DNA of 64,000 nucleotides from Biomaibacter acetigenes (lineage in GTDB: Bacteria; Bacillota; Thermosediminibacteria; Thermosediminibacterales; Tepidanaerobacteraceae): NCBI RefSeq assembly GCF_003691585.1, contig NZ_CP033169.1, positions 1,426,001 to 1,490,000 on the forward strand, written 5' to 3'. A program made the position numbers and the translations under genes. The notes under the pieces were generated by a model that saw nothing but the letters and a program-made list of their open reading frames with translations, did no database searches and had not been told where the DNA came from. The first letter of the stretch is position 1. Each line of letters begins with the position of its first letter. Of this stretch, positions 44,793 to 53,320 are shown piece after piece.

Positions 44793-44796
44793 AGGT

Positions 44797-45543
44797 GTGG
44801 ATTTTTTAAGGGAAATAGCACTCAAAACGGCCGATCTGATCAAAAGATCCGGCAAAACCCTTGCACTTACCGGTGCCGGCATCAGCACCGAAAGCGGGAT
44901 TCCGGACTATAGAAGCAAAGGCACGGGGTTGTGGGAAAAATATGACCCAATGTCAAAGGCCAGCCTTTCGGCATTAATTTCCGACCCGGTAGAATTTTAT
45001 AATTTTAACCTGCCCCGGTGGATTAAATACGCAAATGCCGAGCCGAATACCGCTCACCGGGTTCTTGCAAAGATGGAGGAAAAGAATTTTATCCGTGGAG
45101 TTATAACCCAAAATATCGACGGGCTTCACATTAAAGCGGGTTCCAGAAACGTATGGGAAGTTCACGGCCACCTTCGCACGTGTCGCTGTATGGGTTGCAA
45201 TCATAAGTATGATTTTTCCGAAGCTGTGCGGCAGTTTGAAGACGGGATAGTTCCCCCAAAATGCAAAACATGCGGCGGTATACTCAGGCCTGATGTAGTG
45301 CTTTTCGAAGATCCCATGAGCAGCGACTATTACAGGGCGCTGGAGGCTTTAGAGGGTTGCGAACTTTTAATTGTGGTAGGAAGCAGTCTGCAAGTATACC
45401 CAGTAGCAGACATGCCTTATCTTGCAAGACAAATGGTAATCATCAACAAAGAACCGACCACGTTTGATAGCCGAGCCGCCGTAACAGCTCATTGCAAAGC
45501 AGGCGAATTTTTTGAAGAGCTGGCGTCAATTTTAAAGATATAA
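44797..45543 (+). CDS. Sir2-family NAD-dependent protein deacylase
   Basis: 248 residues. NAD-binding GAGISTESGIPDYRS (about residues 25-39), TQNIDGLHIKAGS (about 105) and catalytic His in WEVHGHLRTC (about 124). Zinc-binding CRCMGC and CKTCGG; VVGSSLQVYP near the C-terminus. Removes acetyl or other acyl groups from lysine, giving nicotinamide and O-acyl-ADP-ribose. GTG at 44797 with AAAGG upstream. With acetyl phosphate made by Pta-AckA, lysine acetylation is likely in this host, but no target is visible. Confidence 0.92.
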   Translation: MDFLREIALKTADLIKRSGKTLALTGAGISTESGIPDYRSKGTGLWEKYDPMSKASLSALISDPVEFYNFNLPRWIKYANAEPNTAHRVLAKMEEKNFIRGVITQNIDGLHIKAGSRNVWEVHGHLRTCRCMGCNHKYDFSEAVRQFEDGIVPPKCKTCGGILRPDVVLFEDPMSSDYYRALEALEGCELLIVVGSSLQVYPVADMPYLARQMVIINKEPTTFDSRAAVTAHCKAGEFFEELASILKI

Positions 45544-45565
45544 AAAGCTATTAAATAGTTACCTA

Positions 45566-45649
45566 TTTTGACCTTACCTCAATGTTCCGCCTTTGCCTTT
45601 CCGCAAGGTCGGTCTCAAGCAGGTCGTTTAAGAACGCAAGATACTTTTG
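45566..45649 (-). pseudogene. Probable remnant of an IS21-family istB gene
   Basis: Twenty-eight codons on the minus strand read QKYLAFLNDLLETDLAERQR and on to RNIEVRSK, like the N-terminal region of IstB helper ATPases (YLxFLxxLLxxElaeRexRRIxxR). No Walker motifs or transposase follow. The rest of the 325-base gap 45544-45868 holds only the tetR promoter region; I see nothing else in it. Confidence 0.4.
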
Positions 45650-45797
45650 GTTTAGAAAGATATAGTGATAAAAAATAGGCACCATTTTGACCTCGAAAAA
45701 TTCTTTTCTTAGGCATTCCAAAGGGGGAAATATTGCTGTAAATTTATGGTTGAGATCGAAAAAGGTCACAAAGAAAAAAGCTTATTAGCATAAATAT

Positions 45798-45828
45798 TTG
45801 ACATAAACAAAAAAGTATGCTATATAAT
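45798..45828 (+). promoter_or_regulatory. Sigma-A promoter of tetR
   Basis: TTGACA (45798-45803) with TATATA at 45821 (17 bases) or TATAAT at 45823 (19 bases). The palindrome at 45841 lies at the transcription start. Confidence 0.75.
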
Positions 45829-45840
45829 AAATTAATAAGA

Positions 45841-45850
45841 CGGACGTCCG
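45841..45850. promoter_or_regulatory. TetR operator candidate, site 1
   Basis: CGGACGTCCG, a perfect 10-bp palindrome at the expected start of the tetR transcript. The same sequence with similar flanks (ACGGACGTCCGAnTAA) recurs at 46811. Confidence 0.75.
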
Positions 45851-45868
45851 AATAACTATAAAAAAGAG

Positions 45869-46456
45869 ATGATGAAAATGAATTATCCGGAGGAAAGAAA
45901 TCAGTCCCAAAGGATATTGGAAGCGGCATATGAATGCATTTCGACCAAAGGGTATGCAAATGTATCTCTGAGGGAGATCGCTGATAATGCCGGAGTTGTT
46001 TTAAGCCAGCTACATTATTATTTCGGAAACAAAGAGGGCCTTTTCAGGGAAGTAATAAAAATGATGATAAAAAAATATCTATTTGAAGTGGAAAGCTATT
46101 TAAAGAAAGGGAAAACCGCAAAAGAAAGGCTATCGTCATTGATTAATTTTTTTAAGGAAATGTTAAAAAACAATCCGGGGCTATTCCGCTTATTATATGA
46201 TTTCACCGGCCTTGCCCTATGGTCTCCTTCTTTTAGCACCCTGCTGCGAAACTTATTTAAAGATTTATCAAACATGATAGAAGAACTGATTTTAAAGAAT
46301 AGCCATTTAATGGAAAATTTGCAGGGGTACTCTCCGGCCCTCTTAGCCAGGATGATTCTGGGAGCAATGTTTGGGACAGCTATACAGGTTATGCTTGATG
46401 AGGACAAGGAAAATTTGCCTGACGCCTTAAATGCAATACAAATAGTGTTAGATTAA
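45869..46456 (+). CDS. TetR/AcrR family transcriptional regulator
   Basis: 195 residues. N-terminal helix-turn-helix, about residues 12-58 (SLREIADNAGVVLSQLHYYF, then GNKEGLFREV). C-terminal ligand-binding helices, unlike any family I can name. No strong ribosome site precedes ATG 45869; the later ATG at 45878 or 45872 may be used. The palindrome in its own promoter and again before ubiB suggests self-control and control of the next genes. The ligand is unknown; a lipid or hydrophobic compound is an inference from the neighbours. Confidence 0.9.
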   Translation: MMKMNYPEERNQSQRILEAAYECISTKGYANVSLREIADNAGVVLSQLHYYFGNKEGLFREVIKMMIKKYLFEVESYLKKGKTAKERLSSLINFFKEMLKNNPGLFRLLYDFTGLALWSPSFSTLLRNLFKDLSNMIEELILKNSHLMENLQGYSPALLARMILGAMFGTAIQVMLDEDKENLPDALNAIQIVLD

Positions 46457-46481
46457 ATCATGACAAAAAGGAGAGAGGTAA

Positions 46482-46786
46482 ATGCTAAACTTATTAGAAA
46501 AATCAATGTATCTTGGCTTCGGTATTTTTCATATTCCAGAGAAAAAATAGAAAAGATTGTGGAGGAACTGGTGGAAAAAGGCGAGATAACAAAGAAAGAC
46601 GCTCAGAAAATGGTATCCGATATGGTTAAAAAAGGGCAGGAACAAAAAAAAGAATTGGGAAAGATAATAAGAGATGAAATCACAAAATCCATTGATTACA
46701 TGAATATCGCCAGAAAACAAGACCTGGTAACCAAAGAGGAAATCAGGGATATTGTAAGAGAAGAGCTTAATAAAGCATTAAAATAA
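46482..46786 (+). CDS. Phasin-like coiled-coil protein, frame broken at an A6 run
   Basis: Similar to the 'phasin family' proteins of Clostridia, about 101 residues if one base is restored. ATG 46482 follows AGGAG at 8 bases and encodes MLNLLEKSMYLGFGIFHIPE, the usual N-terminus, but the frame stops at 46548. The rest (KIEKIVEELVEKGEITKKDA and on to EELNKALK, strongly coiled) is in another frame. One extra A in the A6 run at 46542-46547 would join them. An open frame from 46460 avoids the break but lacks a ribosome site and the conserved start. Either a true frameshift or a base missed in the run. Function in this setting unknown. Confidence 0.7.
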
Positions 46787-46810
46787 GGATTTGTTGTAAA
46801 ATATGTAATA

Positions 46811-46820
46811 CGGACGTCCG
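46811..46820. promoter_or_regulatory. TetR operator candidate, site 2
   Basis: CGGACGTCCG, identical to site 1 at 45841, 22 bases before the ubiB start codon and after the phasin-like gene. Confidence 0.72.
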
Positions 46821-46841
46821 ATTAAATGGATGGGATAAAAA

Positions 46842-48533
46842 TTGACTGTTATAAACCAGATTAAGCATATAAAGAGATACAGGCAAATTATTCAGGTTTT
46901 TATTAAGCATGGCTTCGGAACAATTGTCGATAACTTGGGTATTTTAAGTTACCTAAAAATAAAAAGACATTTGCTTAAAGGTGAAAATAGTTATGATAAA
47001 AAGCTTAATATAGGTGAGAGGTTGAGGCTTGCTCTGGAAGAGTTAGGGCCAACTTTTGTAAAGCTGGGTCAGATTCTAAGCACAAGGCAGGATATCTTGC
47101 CCCAGTATATTATCCGCGAACTTGAAAAATTACAAGATGAAGTTCCTCCTTTTCCATTTCATGAAATTAAATCCATTATCGAAAGTGAATTAAACGATGA
47201 TCTAGAAAATATTTTTGCAGAATTTGATGAAAAACCCATCGCAGCTGCTTCTATAGCTCAGGTCCATGTTGCTAGACTGAAATCCGGGATGAAAGTTGTA
47301 GTTAAAGTTCAAAGGCCCGGGATAGAGAGGATAATTGACCAGGATTTAAGCATTTTGGAAGACCTTGCCCAGTTTATAGATAAACATACTAAATATGGCA
47401 GATTGTATAATTTCAGTAAGATGATAGAGGAATTTAAAAATACTTTGTTCAATGAATTGGATTTTACAGTAGAAGGTGAAAATGCCGATACATTCAAGAA
47501 AAATTTTAGACGGGATAAAAACATTAAAGTCCCTGAAATAAACTGGATCTACACTACGAGACGAGTTTTAACCATGGAATATATTGAGGGTATTCGGCTA
47601 AGAGATTTTTATGCCTTTGAAGAAGAAGGAATCGACAGAAAGATAATAGCCAGAAATCTATCAAAGTCCATATTTAATCAGATTTTTAGAGATGGTTTTT
47701 TCCATGCTGATCCCCACCCCGGAAATATTATGATTTTGCCGAAAAATAATATAGCACTTTTGGACTTTGGTATGGTAGGCAAACTAAATGAAGATCGCAA
47801 GATCCAGTTTTTAAAAATATTTCTTGGCATTTCTTTTAGAGACAGCAAACTAATCATCCGGGCGATAATGAGCCTGGGAGCCATGACACAGCGTGTAAAT
47901 ATTAAAAAAATCGAGAGGGATCTGAATTCTATCCGGGATACGTACCTTTCAATTCCTCTCAATGATATAAAAATTGGCAATATATTTAGAGATATTTTTG
48001 AACTGGCATTTTCTTACAACATTATACTCCCGGCCGAATTCACCATGCTAGCTAAATCCCTGGTAACTTTGGAAGGGGCGGTAGCGGAGCTTGATCCCGA
48101 AATGAATATTTTTGAAGTGGCGGAACCCATAGCCAGGAGGTTGATGTTCAAACTCTATTCACCCGAAAAGTTTATGAAGGGGTTTCTGGCAGGAATGGTG
48201 GATTACGGGAATCTATTAAAAGAAGTTCCTTCTTCAATGCTCAACTTTATCAATAAAATGGAAGAGGAAGATTATACTTTACAGTTCAGTCTAAAAGGTA
48301 ACGAAGATACTATTAAGCGAATAGATAAAATAGCTAACCGTATATCTTTTAGTTTAGTTCTTTTGGCAGTAAGCATAATAATCGCCGGTATTATAATCGG
48401 GTCAGGTATGAGTGCTCATACTGGAGTAGAAATTTATTTGCTCAACCTTGCTGTATTAAAAATTGGTCTTGTTGTTGGCGGATTAATAGTTATATGGCTT
48501 GTTTTATCAATTTTCCGCTCTGGAAGCCTTTGA
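46842..48533 (+). CDS. UbiB/AarF (ADCK, COQ8) family atypical kinase
   Basis: 563 residues. The ADCK-type motifs are present: FVKLGQILSTRQDILP (KxGQ, about residue 73), AAASIAQVH (A-rich loop), VKVQRPG, FHADPHPGNIM (about 290) and LLDFGMVG. Two C-terminal membrane helices, about 497-520 and 530-558. In aerobes UbiB/COQ8 supports quinone synthesis by ATP-driven handling of lipids at the membrane; this anaerobe shows no such pathway here, so another isoprenoid or lipid substrate is likely. TTG at 46842 is the only sensible start, with a weak GGATGGGA upstream. A candidate operator lies 22 bases before it. Confidence 0.9.
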   Translation: MTVINQIKHIKRYRQIIQVFIKHGFGTIVDNLGILSYLKIKRHLLKGENSYDKKLNIGERLRLALEELGPTFVKLGQILSTRQDILPQYIIRELEKLQDEVPPFPFHEIKSIIESELNDDLENIFAEFDEKPIAAASIAQVHVARLKSGMKVVVKVQRPGIERIIDQDLSILEDLAQFIDKHTKYGRLYNFSKMIEEFKNTLFNELDFTVEGENADTFKKNFRRDKNIKVPEINWIYTTRRVLTMEYIEGIRLRDFYAFEEEGIDRKIIARNLSKSIFNQIFRDGFFHADPHPGNIMILPKNNIALLDFGMVGKLNEDRKIQFLKIFLGISFRDSKLIIRAIMSLGAMTQRVNIKKIERDLNSIRDTYLSIPLNDIKIGNIFRDIFELAFSYNIILPAEFTMLAKSLVTLEGAVAELDPEMNIFEVAEPIARRLMFKLYSPEKFMKGFLAGMVDYGNLLKEVPSSMLNFINKMEEEDYTLQFSLKGNEDTIKRIDKIANRISFSLVLLAVSIIIAGIIIGSGMSAHTGVEIYLLNLAVLKIGLVVGGLIVIWLVLSIFRSGSL

Positions 48534-48571
48534 GACTAAAATCTACTTGAAATATTTATGGAGGGATTATT

Positions 48572-49945
48572 GTGACTCAAAAATGGCAACCAAATCTGGA
48601 TTTTGCAAAAAGGTACATAAGTGAAAAGGTTTTACAGCAACTGTTAAGCTATTTAAGCAGGGACCCGGTCCGTCATATGGAACAGATTTTAAGCCTGGGC
48701 AAGATTTTGGCACGGCGGGAAGAACACAGGAGAAACATAGAAGCCATAGAAAAGGCCATTGCTACAAATCCGGCTATTAACCAACTGGCCGAAGGATTAT
48801 TGAAGGATACCCATTCCAATGTGTTACATAGACTCCTTTATAACTGGTTTATAAATTCCGCTTTGCTGGGTATTCCACGCCAGCGCCAGCTGTCAGATAC
48901 TTTAGGGTTTAATGTTCCCCATTTCATATTAGTAGATCCTACCGGCGCATGCAACCTTCGATGTGAGGGATGCTGGGCAGGTGCCTATGCAAAACATGAT
49001 GAACTTTCCTTTGAACGGTTGGATCGTCTCTTTAATGAGGCAAAGGATTTGGGGATATACTGGATAGTTATGTCTGGAGGGGAGCCGTTCTTATATCCTC
49101 ATTTGTTCGATTTAGCAGCTAAACACAGCGACATGGCTTTTATGATATATACTAACGGCACCATGATCGATGACCGGGTAGCAGATAAAATTGTGGAAGT
49201 TGGCAACATATCTCCTGCCTTTAGCCTTGAGGGCTGGGAAAACAGGACCGATCAAAGGCGCGGTAAAGGGGTCTTTAAAAAAGTAACTGAAGCTATGGAC
49301 CGTCTGAGGGAAAGAGGAGCTGTTTTCGGGATTTCCCTTACAGCCACCCGGGACAATGTAGATGAAATAACGTCGGATAATTTCATAGACTTTTTAACGG
49401 AGAAAGGAGCCAGGTACGGATGGATATTCCATTATATTCCTATTGGTCGTAATCCCAACCCCGAATTAATGCTTACTCCGGAGCAAAGGGCCTATATGGC
49501 AGAAAGAATCCCATACATTCGCAGTCATAAGCCCATTTTACTGGGTGATTTCTGGAATGATGGAGAGTTAACCCAGGGATGTATAGCCGGGGGAAGGAGA
49601 TATTTCCATATAACCGCCAGCGGAGCTGTAGAACCGTGTGCTTTTGTCCATTTTTCCACTCAAAATATCAATGACTGCAGCCTCAAGCAAGTTCTACAGT
49701 CACCATTGTTTACGACTTTCCAAAAAAGGCAGCCTTTTTGCGACGATCATCTCAGGCCTTGCCCCATTATTGATGTACCTGAAGGACTAAGACAAATTGT
49801 AAAAGAAAGCGGGGCTAAGCCTACTCATGATGGTGCCGAGGATGTGTTGAAAGGAGAAGTGGGAGAATTCCTTGATCTGCGTTCCACGGCCTGGGCGAAG
49901 GAGGTCGCAAAAATAAGGTCGGAAGTTCGCAAAAATATCTGTTAA
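48572..49945 (+). CDS. Radical SAM protein with C-terminal cysteine-rich extension
   Basis: 457 residues. A helical N-terminal domain (about 1-110) precedes the radical SAM core with CNLRCEGC (Cys 127, 131, 134) and SGGEPFLYP. After the core, four more cysteines, in QGCIAGG, AVEPCAF, PFCDD and RPCPII, could hold a second iron-sulfur cluster, as in SPASM or twitch proteins. Substrate unknown. GTG at 48572 lies 7 bases behind GGAGGG, 38 bases after ubiB, so it is probably in the same unit. Confidence 0.88.
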   Translation: MTQKWQPNLDFAKRYISEKVLQQLLSYLSRDPVRHMEQILSLGKILARREEHRRNIEAIEKAIATNPAINQLAEGLLKDTHSNVLHRLLYNWFINSALLGIPRQRQLSDTLGFNVPHFILVDPTGACNLRCEGCWAGAYAKHDELSFERLDRLFNEAKDLGIYWIVMSGGEPFLYPHLFDLAAKHSDMAFMIYTNGTMIDDRVADKIVEVGNISPAFSLEGWENRTDQRRGKGVFKKVTEAMDRLRERGAVFGISLTATRDNVDEITSDNFIDFLTEKGARYGWIFHYIPIGRNPNPELMLTPEQRAYMAERIPYIRSHKPILLGDFWNDGELTQGCIAGGRRYFHITASGAVEPCAFVHFSTQNINDCSLKQVLQSPLFTTFQKRQPFCDDHLRPCPIIDVPEGLRQIVKESGAKPTHDGAEDVLKGEVGEFLDLRSTAWAKEVAKIRSEVRKNIC

Positions 49946-50095
49946 TTCCATTTCCGGTGATTTATTTTTCCTAAGGGCCGGGTTTGTAACCAGGATGAAC
50001 CGTGCCCTTTTCAACCTGGATGGGCCTATCTCTGAGGTTATTTGGTCAAATTGAGCAAATGCTAAAAAGTATGTAGAGGCAATGGAAGTGAAAAC

Positions 50096-51070
50096 ATGAA
50101 TAAAAAACAGAAGGTTAAAGTAAGGCCACGCATCGGAATAGCCTTGGGAAGCGGTGGCGCTAGAGGCTATGCCCACATAGGTGTGCTCAAGGCGTTGCAT
50201 GAGGCGAATATACCTATTGATGTTATTGCTGGAACCAGCATGGGGGCAGTAGTAGGTGCAGCCTATGCTATAGGTTACCGAATCGAAGAATTAGAGGATA
50301 TGGCTCTGCAAATGCGGTGGCGATGGTTGTTTAACTTGATCGACCCTGCTATACCACGTCAGGGAATAATAGCTGGAAACAAAGTTGAAAAGTATTTTAA
50401 AATATTAACTAAGGGAAAAGTGTTTGAACAGTTGGAAAAACATTTAATTGTTGTTGCTACTGATATCACATCTGGAGAGGAAGTGCGTATCAATTCAGGA
50501 CCGGTGGCAAGGGCCTTACGAGCCAGCATAGCCATACCTGGTGTTTTTTCTCCAATCAAGTCAGGACAAAGCCTGTTGGTGGATGGTTCGGTTACTACGC
50601 CTGTACCTATTATGGCAGCCATAGAGGCTGGGGCAGAGATTGTTGTGGCTGTTGATGTTAGTTCGAACGTGGATCAAACTGCCACACTGGTGCAAACATG
50701 GAAACGCTTGAAGAGAATGCCTTCTAAAAAGATATTTCAAATAATTGACACTCAAAAAATTGGTCGTTTTATTAAAAATTCACAATTTGAGATTGTAAAC
50801 GTAATAGGCAATACATTGGAATTGTGTAACCAACCTAAAGAAGTTTCTAAGCCTACATCGATAGCCAATAAGCATTATTTGCTGTTAAAGCCTGATGTGG
50901 GAGATGTAAGGTGGTATGAGTTTCATCGGGTTAGAGAGTGTATTCACGCAGGAGAAGTTGTGGGAAAACAGGTAGCTGAACAGATAAAATATTTTCTGAG
51001 TACAGGGAACTTTCTTGTAGAACCTGACAAGCAAAACGGTAGGGAACTAAGAGCAATTGGAGGTAATTAA
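50096..51070 (+). CDS. Patatin-like phospholipase, second copy
   Basis: 324 residues. GIALGSGGARGYAHIGV oxyanion loop, nucleophile GTSMGAVVGAAYAIG (Ser at about 46) and catalytic Asp in VDGSVTTPVP (DGS in place of the commoner DGG). A C-terminal extension of about 60 residues relative to the copy at 18212 has no motif I know. ATG 50096 with GGAAGTG upstream. It lies 150 bases behind the radical SAM gene; that gap holds nothing I recognise. Confidence 0.9.
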   Translation: MNKKQKVKVRPRIGIALGSGGARGYAHIGVLKALHEANIPIDVIAGTSMGAVVGAAYAIGYRIEELEDMALQMRWRWLFNLIDPAIPRQGIIAGNKVEKYFKILTKGKVFEQLEKHLIVVATDITSGEEVRINSGPVARALRASIAIPGVFSPIKSGQSLLVDGSVTTPVPIMAAIEAGAEIVVAVDVSSNVDQTATLVQTWKRLKRMPSKKIFQIIDTQKIGRFIKNSQFEIVNVIGNTLELCNQPKEVSKPTSIANKHYLLLKPDVGDVRWYEFHRVRECIHAGEVVGKQVAEQIKYFLSTGNFLVEPDKQNGRELRAIGGN

Positions 51071-51180
51071 ATAAATTTTATAGGTGAAGTTTTCGTTTAT
51101 TCGGCAATATGTTGACTATATAGCCCCCCAACATACTTGGAAAAAGCTTATGTGAATAGTAATATAAATTTAGGAGGAAT

Positions 51181-52029
51181 ATGATGAAAAAAGCTATTAT
51201 AATTACAGACACATCCTGCGACCTTCCAGGAGAGATAATTGATCAATATCCTATAAGGGTTTTGCCAATGCCCGTTTCGGTAAAAGACAAACCTGAAATG
51301 AACATTTCCGGTCTTACTGTAAAAGAGTTTTACGATATGATGAGAAATAATCAGATCATGCCCACTACTTCTCAAGTTTCTGTAGCAACTTTTATAAAGA
51401 CCTTCGAAGAGTGCTTAAAAGAAAAATATGCGCCGGTGGTCATAGGACTGTCCTCGAAACTTACAAGCAGTTATCAATCAGCATTAATGGCAAAAGATAC
51501 TCTGAAAAGTGATGATATAGTGGTACTGGATTCAAAGTGTGCGAGTCTGGGTCAAGGCCTTGTGGTGATGAAAGCGGCTAAAATGGCCCGGGACGGTAAA
51601 AACCCCAAAGAAATTGTCGAGGAAATTGTGCCCTATGCCGAACATATGGAGCACATATTTACCGTGGATTCCCTGGAACACCTGAAGCGCGGAGGAAGGA
51701 TTTCTGCTGCTCAGGCTTTTGTGGGAGGCCTGCTCAACATAAAGCCAATTTTGCATTTTGTGGATGGAGCCATCCAACCCCTGGAAAAGGTGAGGGGCCG
51801 TAAAAATGTGATAAAGCGAATGGTGGAGATAATGGCACAAAGGGGCAAAAATATTGAAAACCAGATAATTGGCATAAGCCATGGTGATAACGAAGAAATG
51901 GCTCTTGAACTGGCGGATACAATAAAAACGAAATACGGTGTAAAAGATATAATTATTTCGTGGATAGGGCCGGTAATAGGAAGTCATGCCGGCCCCGGCA
52001 CCCTGGCGCTGTTTTTCCAAAATGCCTGA
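51181..52029 (+). CDS. DegV family fatty acid-binding protein, second copy
   Basis: 282 residues. TDTSCDLPGEIIDQYPIRVLP at the start (key TDTSCDLP), GLSSKLTSSYQSALMAKD, KRGGRISAAQAFVGGLLN. It may deliver a different fatty acid to FakA than the copy in the fab operon. ATG (two in a row at 51181) lies 7 bases behind AGGAGG. Next to a patatin, it fits capture of fatty acids released from lipid, an inference from position only. Confidence 0.92.
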   Translation: MMKKAIIITDTSCDLPGEIIDQYPIRVLPMPVSVKDKPEMNISGLTVKEFYDMMRNNQIMPTTSQVSVATFIKTFEECLKEKYAPVVIGLSSKLTSSYQSALMAKDTLKSDDIVVLDSKCASLGQGLVVMKAAKMARDGKNPKEIVEEIVPYAEHMEHIFTVDSLEHLKRGGRISAAQAFVGGLLNIKPILHFVDGAIQPLEKVRGRKNVIKRMVEIMAQRGKNIENQIIGISHGDNEEMALELADTIKTKYGVKDIIISWIGPVIGSHAGPGTLALFFQNA

Positions 52030-52056
52030 TGTCGTTGCAGGATGTGATGGATTGAC

Positions 52057-53316
52057 ATGAACGCGGTGAATGCATACCTAAAACTGGTGAGAAAAAACCT
52101 TGACAAACCTACCATAGCTTATAAATTAATAAAATACGGCCTTAGTGTGGCGGAAAAATACGTCAGCTTTTTCCCGGACAGGAGATTGCCTGAATCTCTC
52201 CGGTCTTTAACCAAATTGTGCTTTAAATATATAAGGGCACCCATAGATAACCCGCAAAACTCAGTCTGGGTCAATGTCTTTGCACCAACGGAATTCCTGC
52301 ATGCCATGGACATATATCCGCTCTTTATAGAAGCCTATTCATCATATATGTCGGGATTTTGTGTAGAAGATTGTCTCATAGATAAAGCCGAATCCGCTGG
52401 CATATCTAATACACTTTGCAGCTATCACAAGGCTTTCATAGGTTCCGGCGAATTGGGAATTCTCCCAAAACCCAAAATGGCTGTAACCACTTCCATGGTC
52501 TGTGACGCAAACATTAACACCTTCAGATATCTGGCCGCCAAATTCGATATCCCTATTTACATAATTGATATTCCGTATGAATATAACCGGAATACCGTTG
52601 AATACGTAAAAGGGCAATTACTTGAAATGATAGGATTGATTGAAGGCGTCTTTAACAAAAAACTGGACCTTGACAGATTAAGGGAGATAATTTCGCTGGA
52701 AAACCGGACTAGAAAATTAATAAAAGAGTATATTAATAATTTGAAATCTAAAAGTTTTAACACTACTATGGCCACGGAGATGTACATGCTCTTTACCTCC
52801 CATGTTTTCATGGGACTAAAAGAGACGTTCGATTTTTATGAGCGCCTTGTTGATGATATAAAAAAAGCGCCCGACAGGAGCGGTAAAGGCATATTTTTTG
52901 TCCATCTGCTCCCGATGTTTGAAAAGAGTTTTAAGAAATATTTAAATTTCAGCAGTGAGTTTCAAATTTTAGGTAGTGATTTGAATTACGATTTCCTCGA
53001 CGAAATGTATTGTCCGGATCCCTTTGAAGCCATAGCCGAAAAGATGATTTTAAACATATACAACGGCGGTTTCGAAAGGAGAGTAAAGGCCGTTTCCAAT
53101 TTGGTCGATGAGATAAAGCCCGACGGTATAATACAGTTTTGTCATTGGGGGTGTAAACAATCCATCGGCGGCGTCGGCATTTACAGGAATTATTTCAGGG
53201 AAAGAGGCATTCCCTTTCTGGCTGTAGACGGTGACGCAATAGATAAGAGAAATAATCAAGAGGGCCAGATAAGGACAAGGCTTGAGGCCTTTCTAGAAAT
53301 GCTGAAGAGAAGGTGA
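52057..53316 (+). CDS. 2-hydroxyacyl-CoA dehydratase-type iron-sulfur protein, large
   Basis: 419 residues of the HgdB/BcrC/FldC superfamily. The three cluster-ligand cysteines of the family can be matched: TLCSYHKAFIG (about residue 115), SMVCDANINT (about 143) and HWGCKQSIGG (about 364). The length and lack of a CoA-transferase gene nearby fit both a dehydratase half and the homodimeric double-cubane-cluster reductases known from Carboxydothermus. ATG 52057 has no strong ribosome site. It is followed by a shorter relative and by the activase. Confidence 0.82.
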   Translation: MNAVNAYLKLVRKNLDKPTIAYKLIKYGLSVAEKYVSFFPDRRLPESLRSLTKLCFKYIRAPIDNPQNSVWVNVFAPTEFLHAMDIYPLFIEAYSSYMSGFCVEDCLIDKAESAGISNTLCSYHKAFIGSGELGILPKPKMAVTTSMVCDANINTFRYLAAKFDIPIYIIDIPYEYNRNTVEYVKGQLLEMIGLIEGVFNKKLDLDRLREIISLENRTRKLIKEYINNLKSKSFNTTMATEMYMLFTSHVFMGLKETFDFYERLVDDIKKAPDRSGKGIFFVHLLPMFEKSFKKYLNFSSEFQILGSDLNYDFLDEMYCPDPFEAIAEKMILNIYNGGFERRVKAVSNLVDEIKPDGIIQFCHWGCKQSIGGVGIYRNYFRERGIPFLAVDGDAIDKRNNQEGQIRTRLEAFLEMLKRR

Positions 53317-53320
53317 CAAT

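Noticed and set aside
51071-51180. Riboswitch or T-box before the second degV
   Set aside because: Only a 7-bp TATGTTG/CAACATA pairing is present, with no conserved core of any known class.
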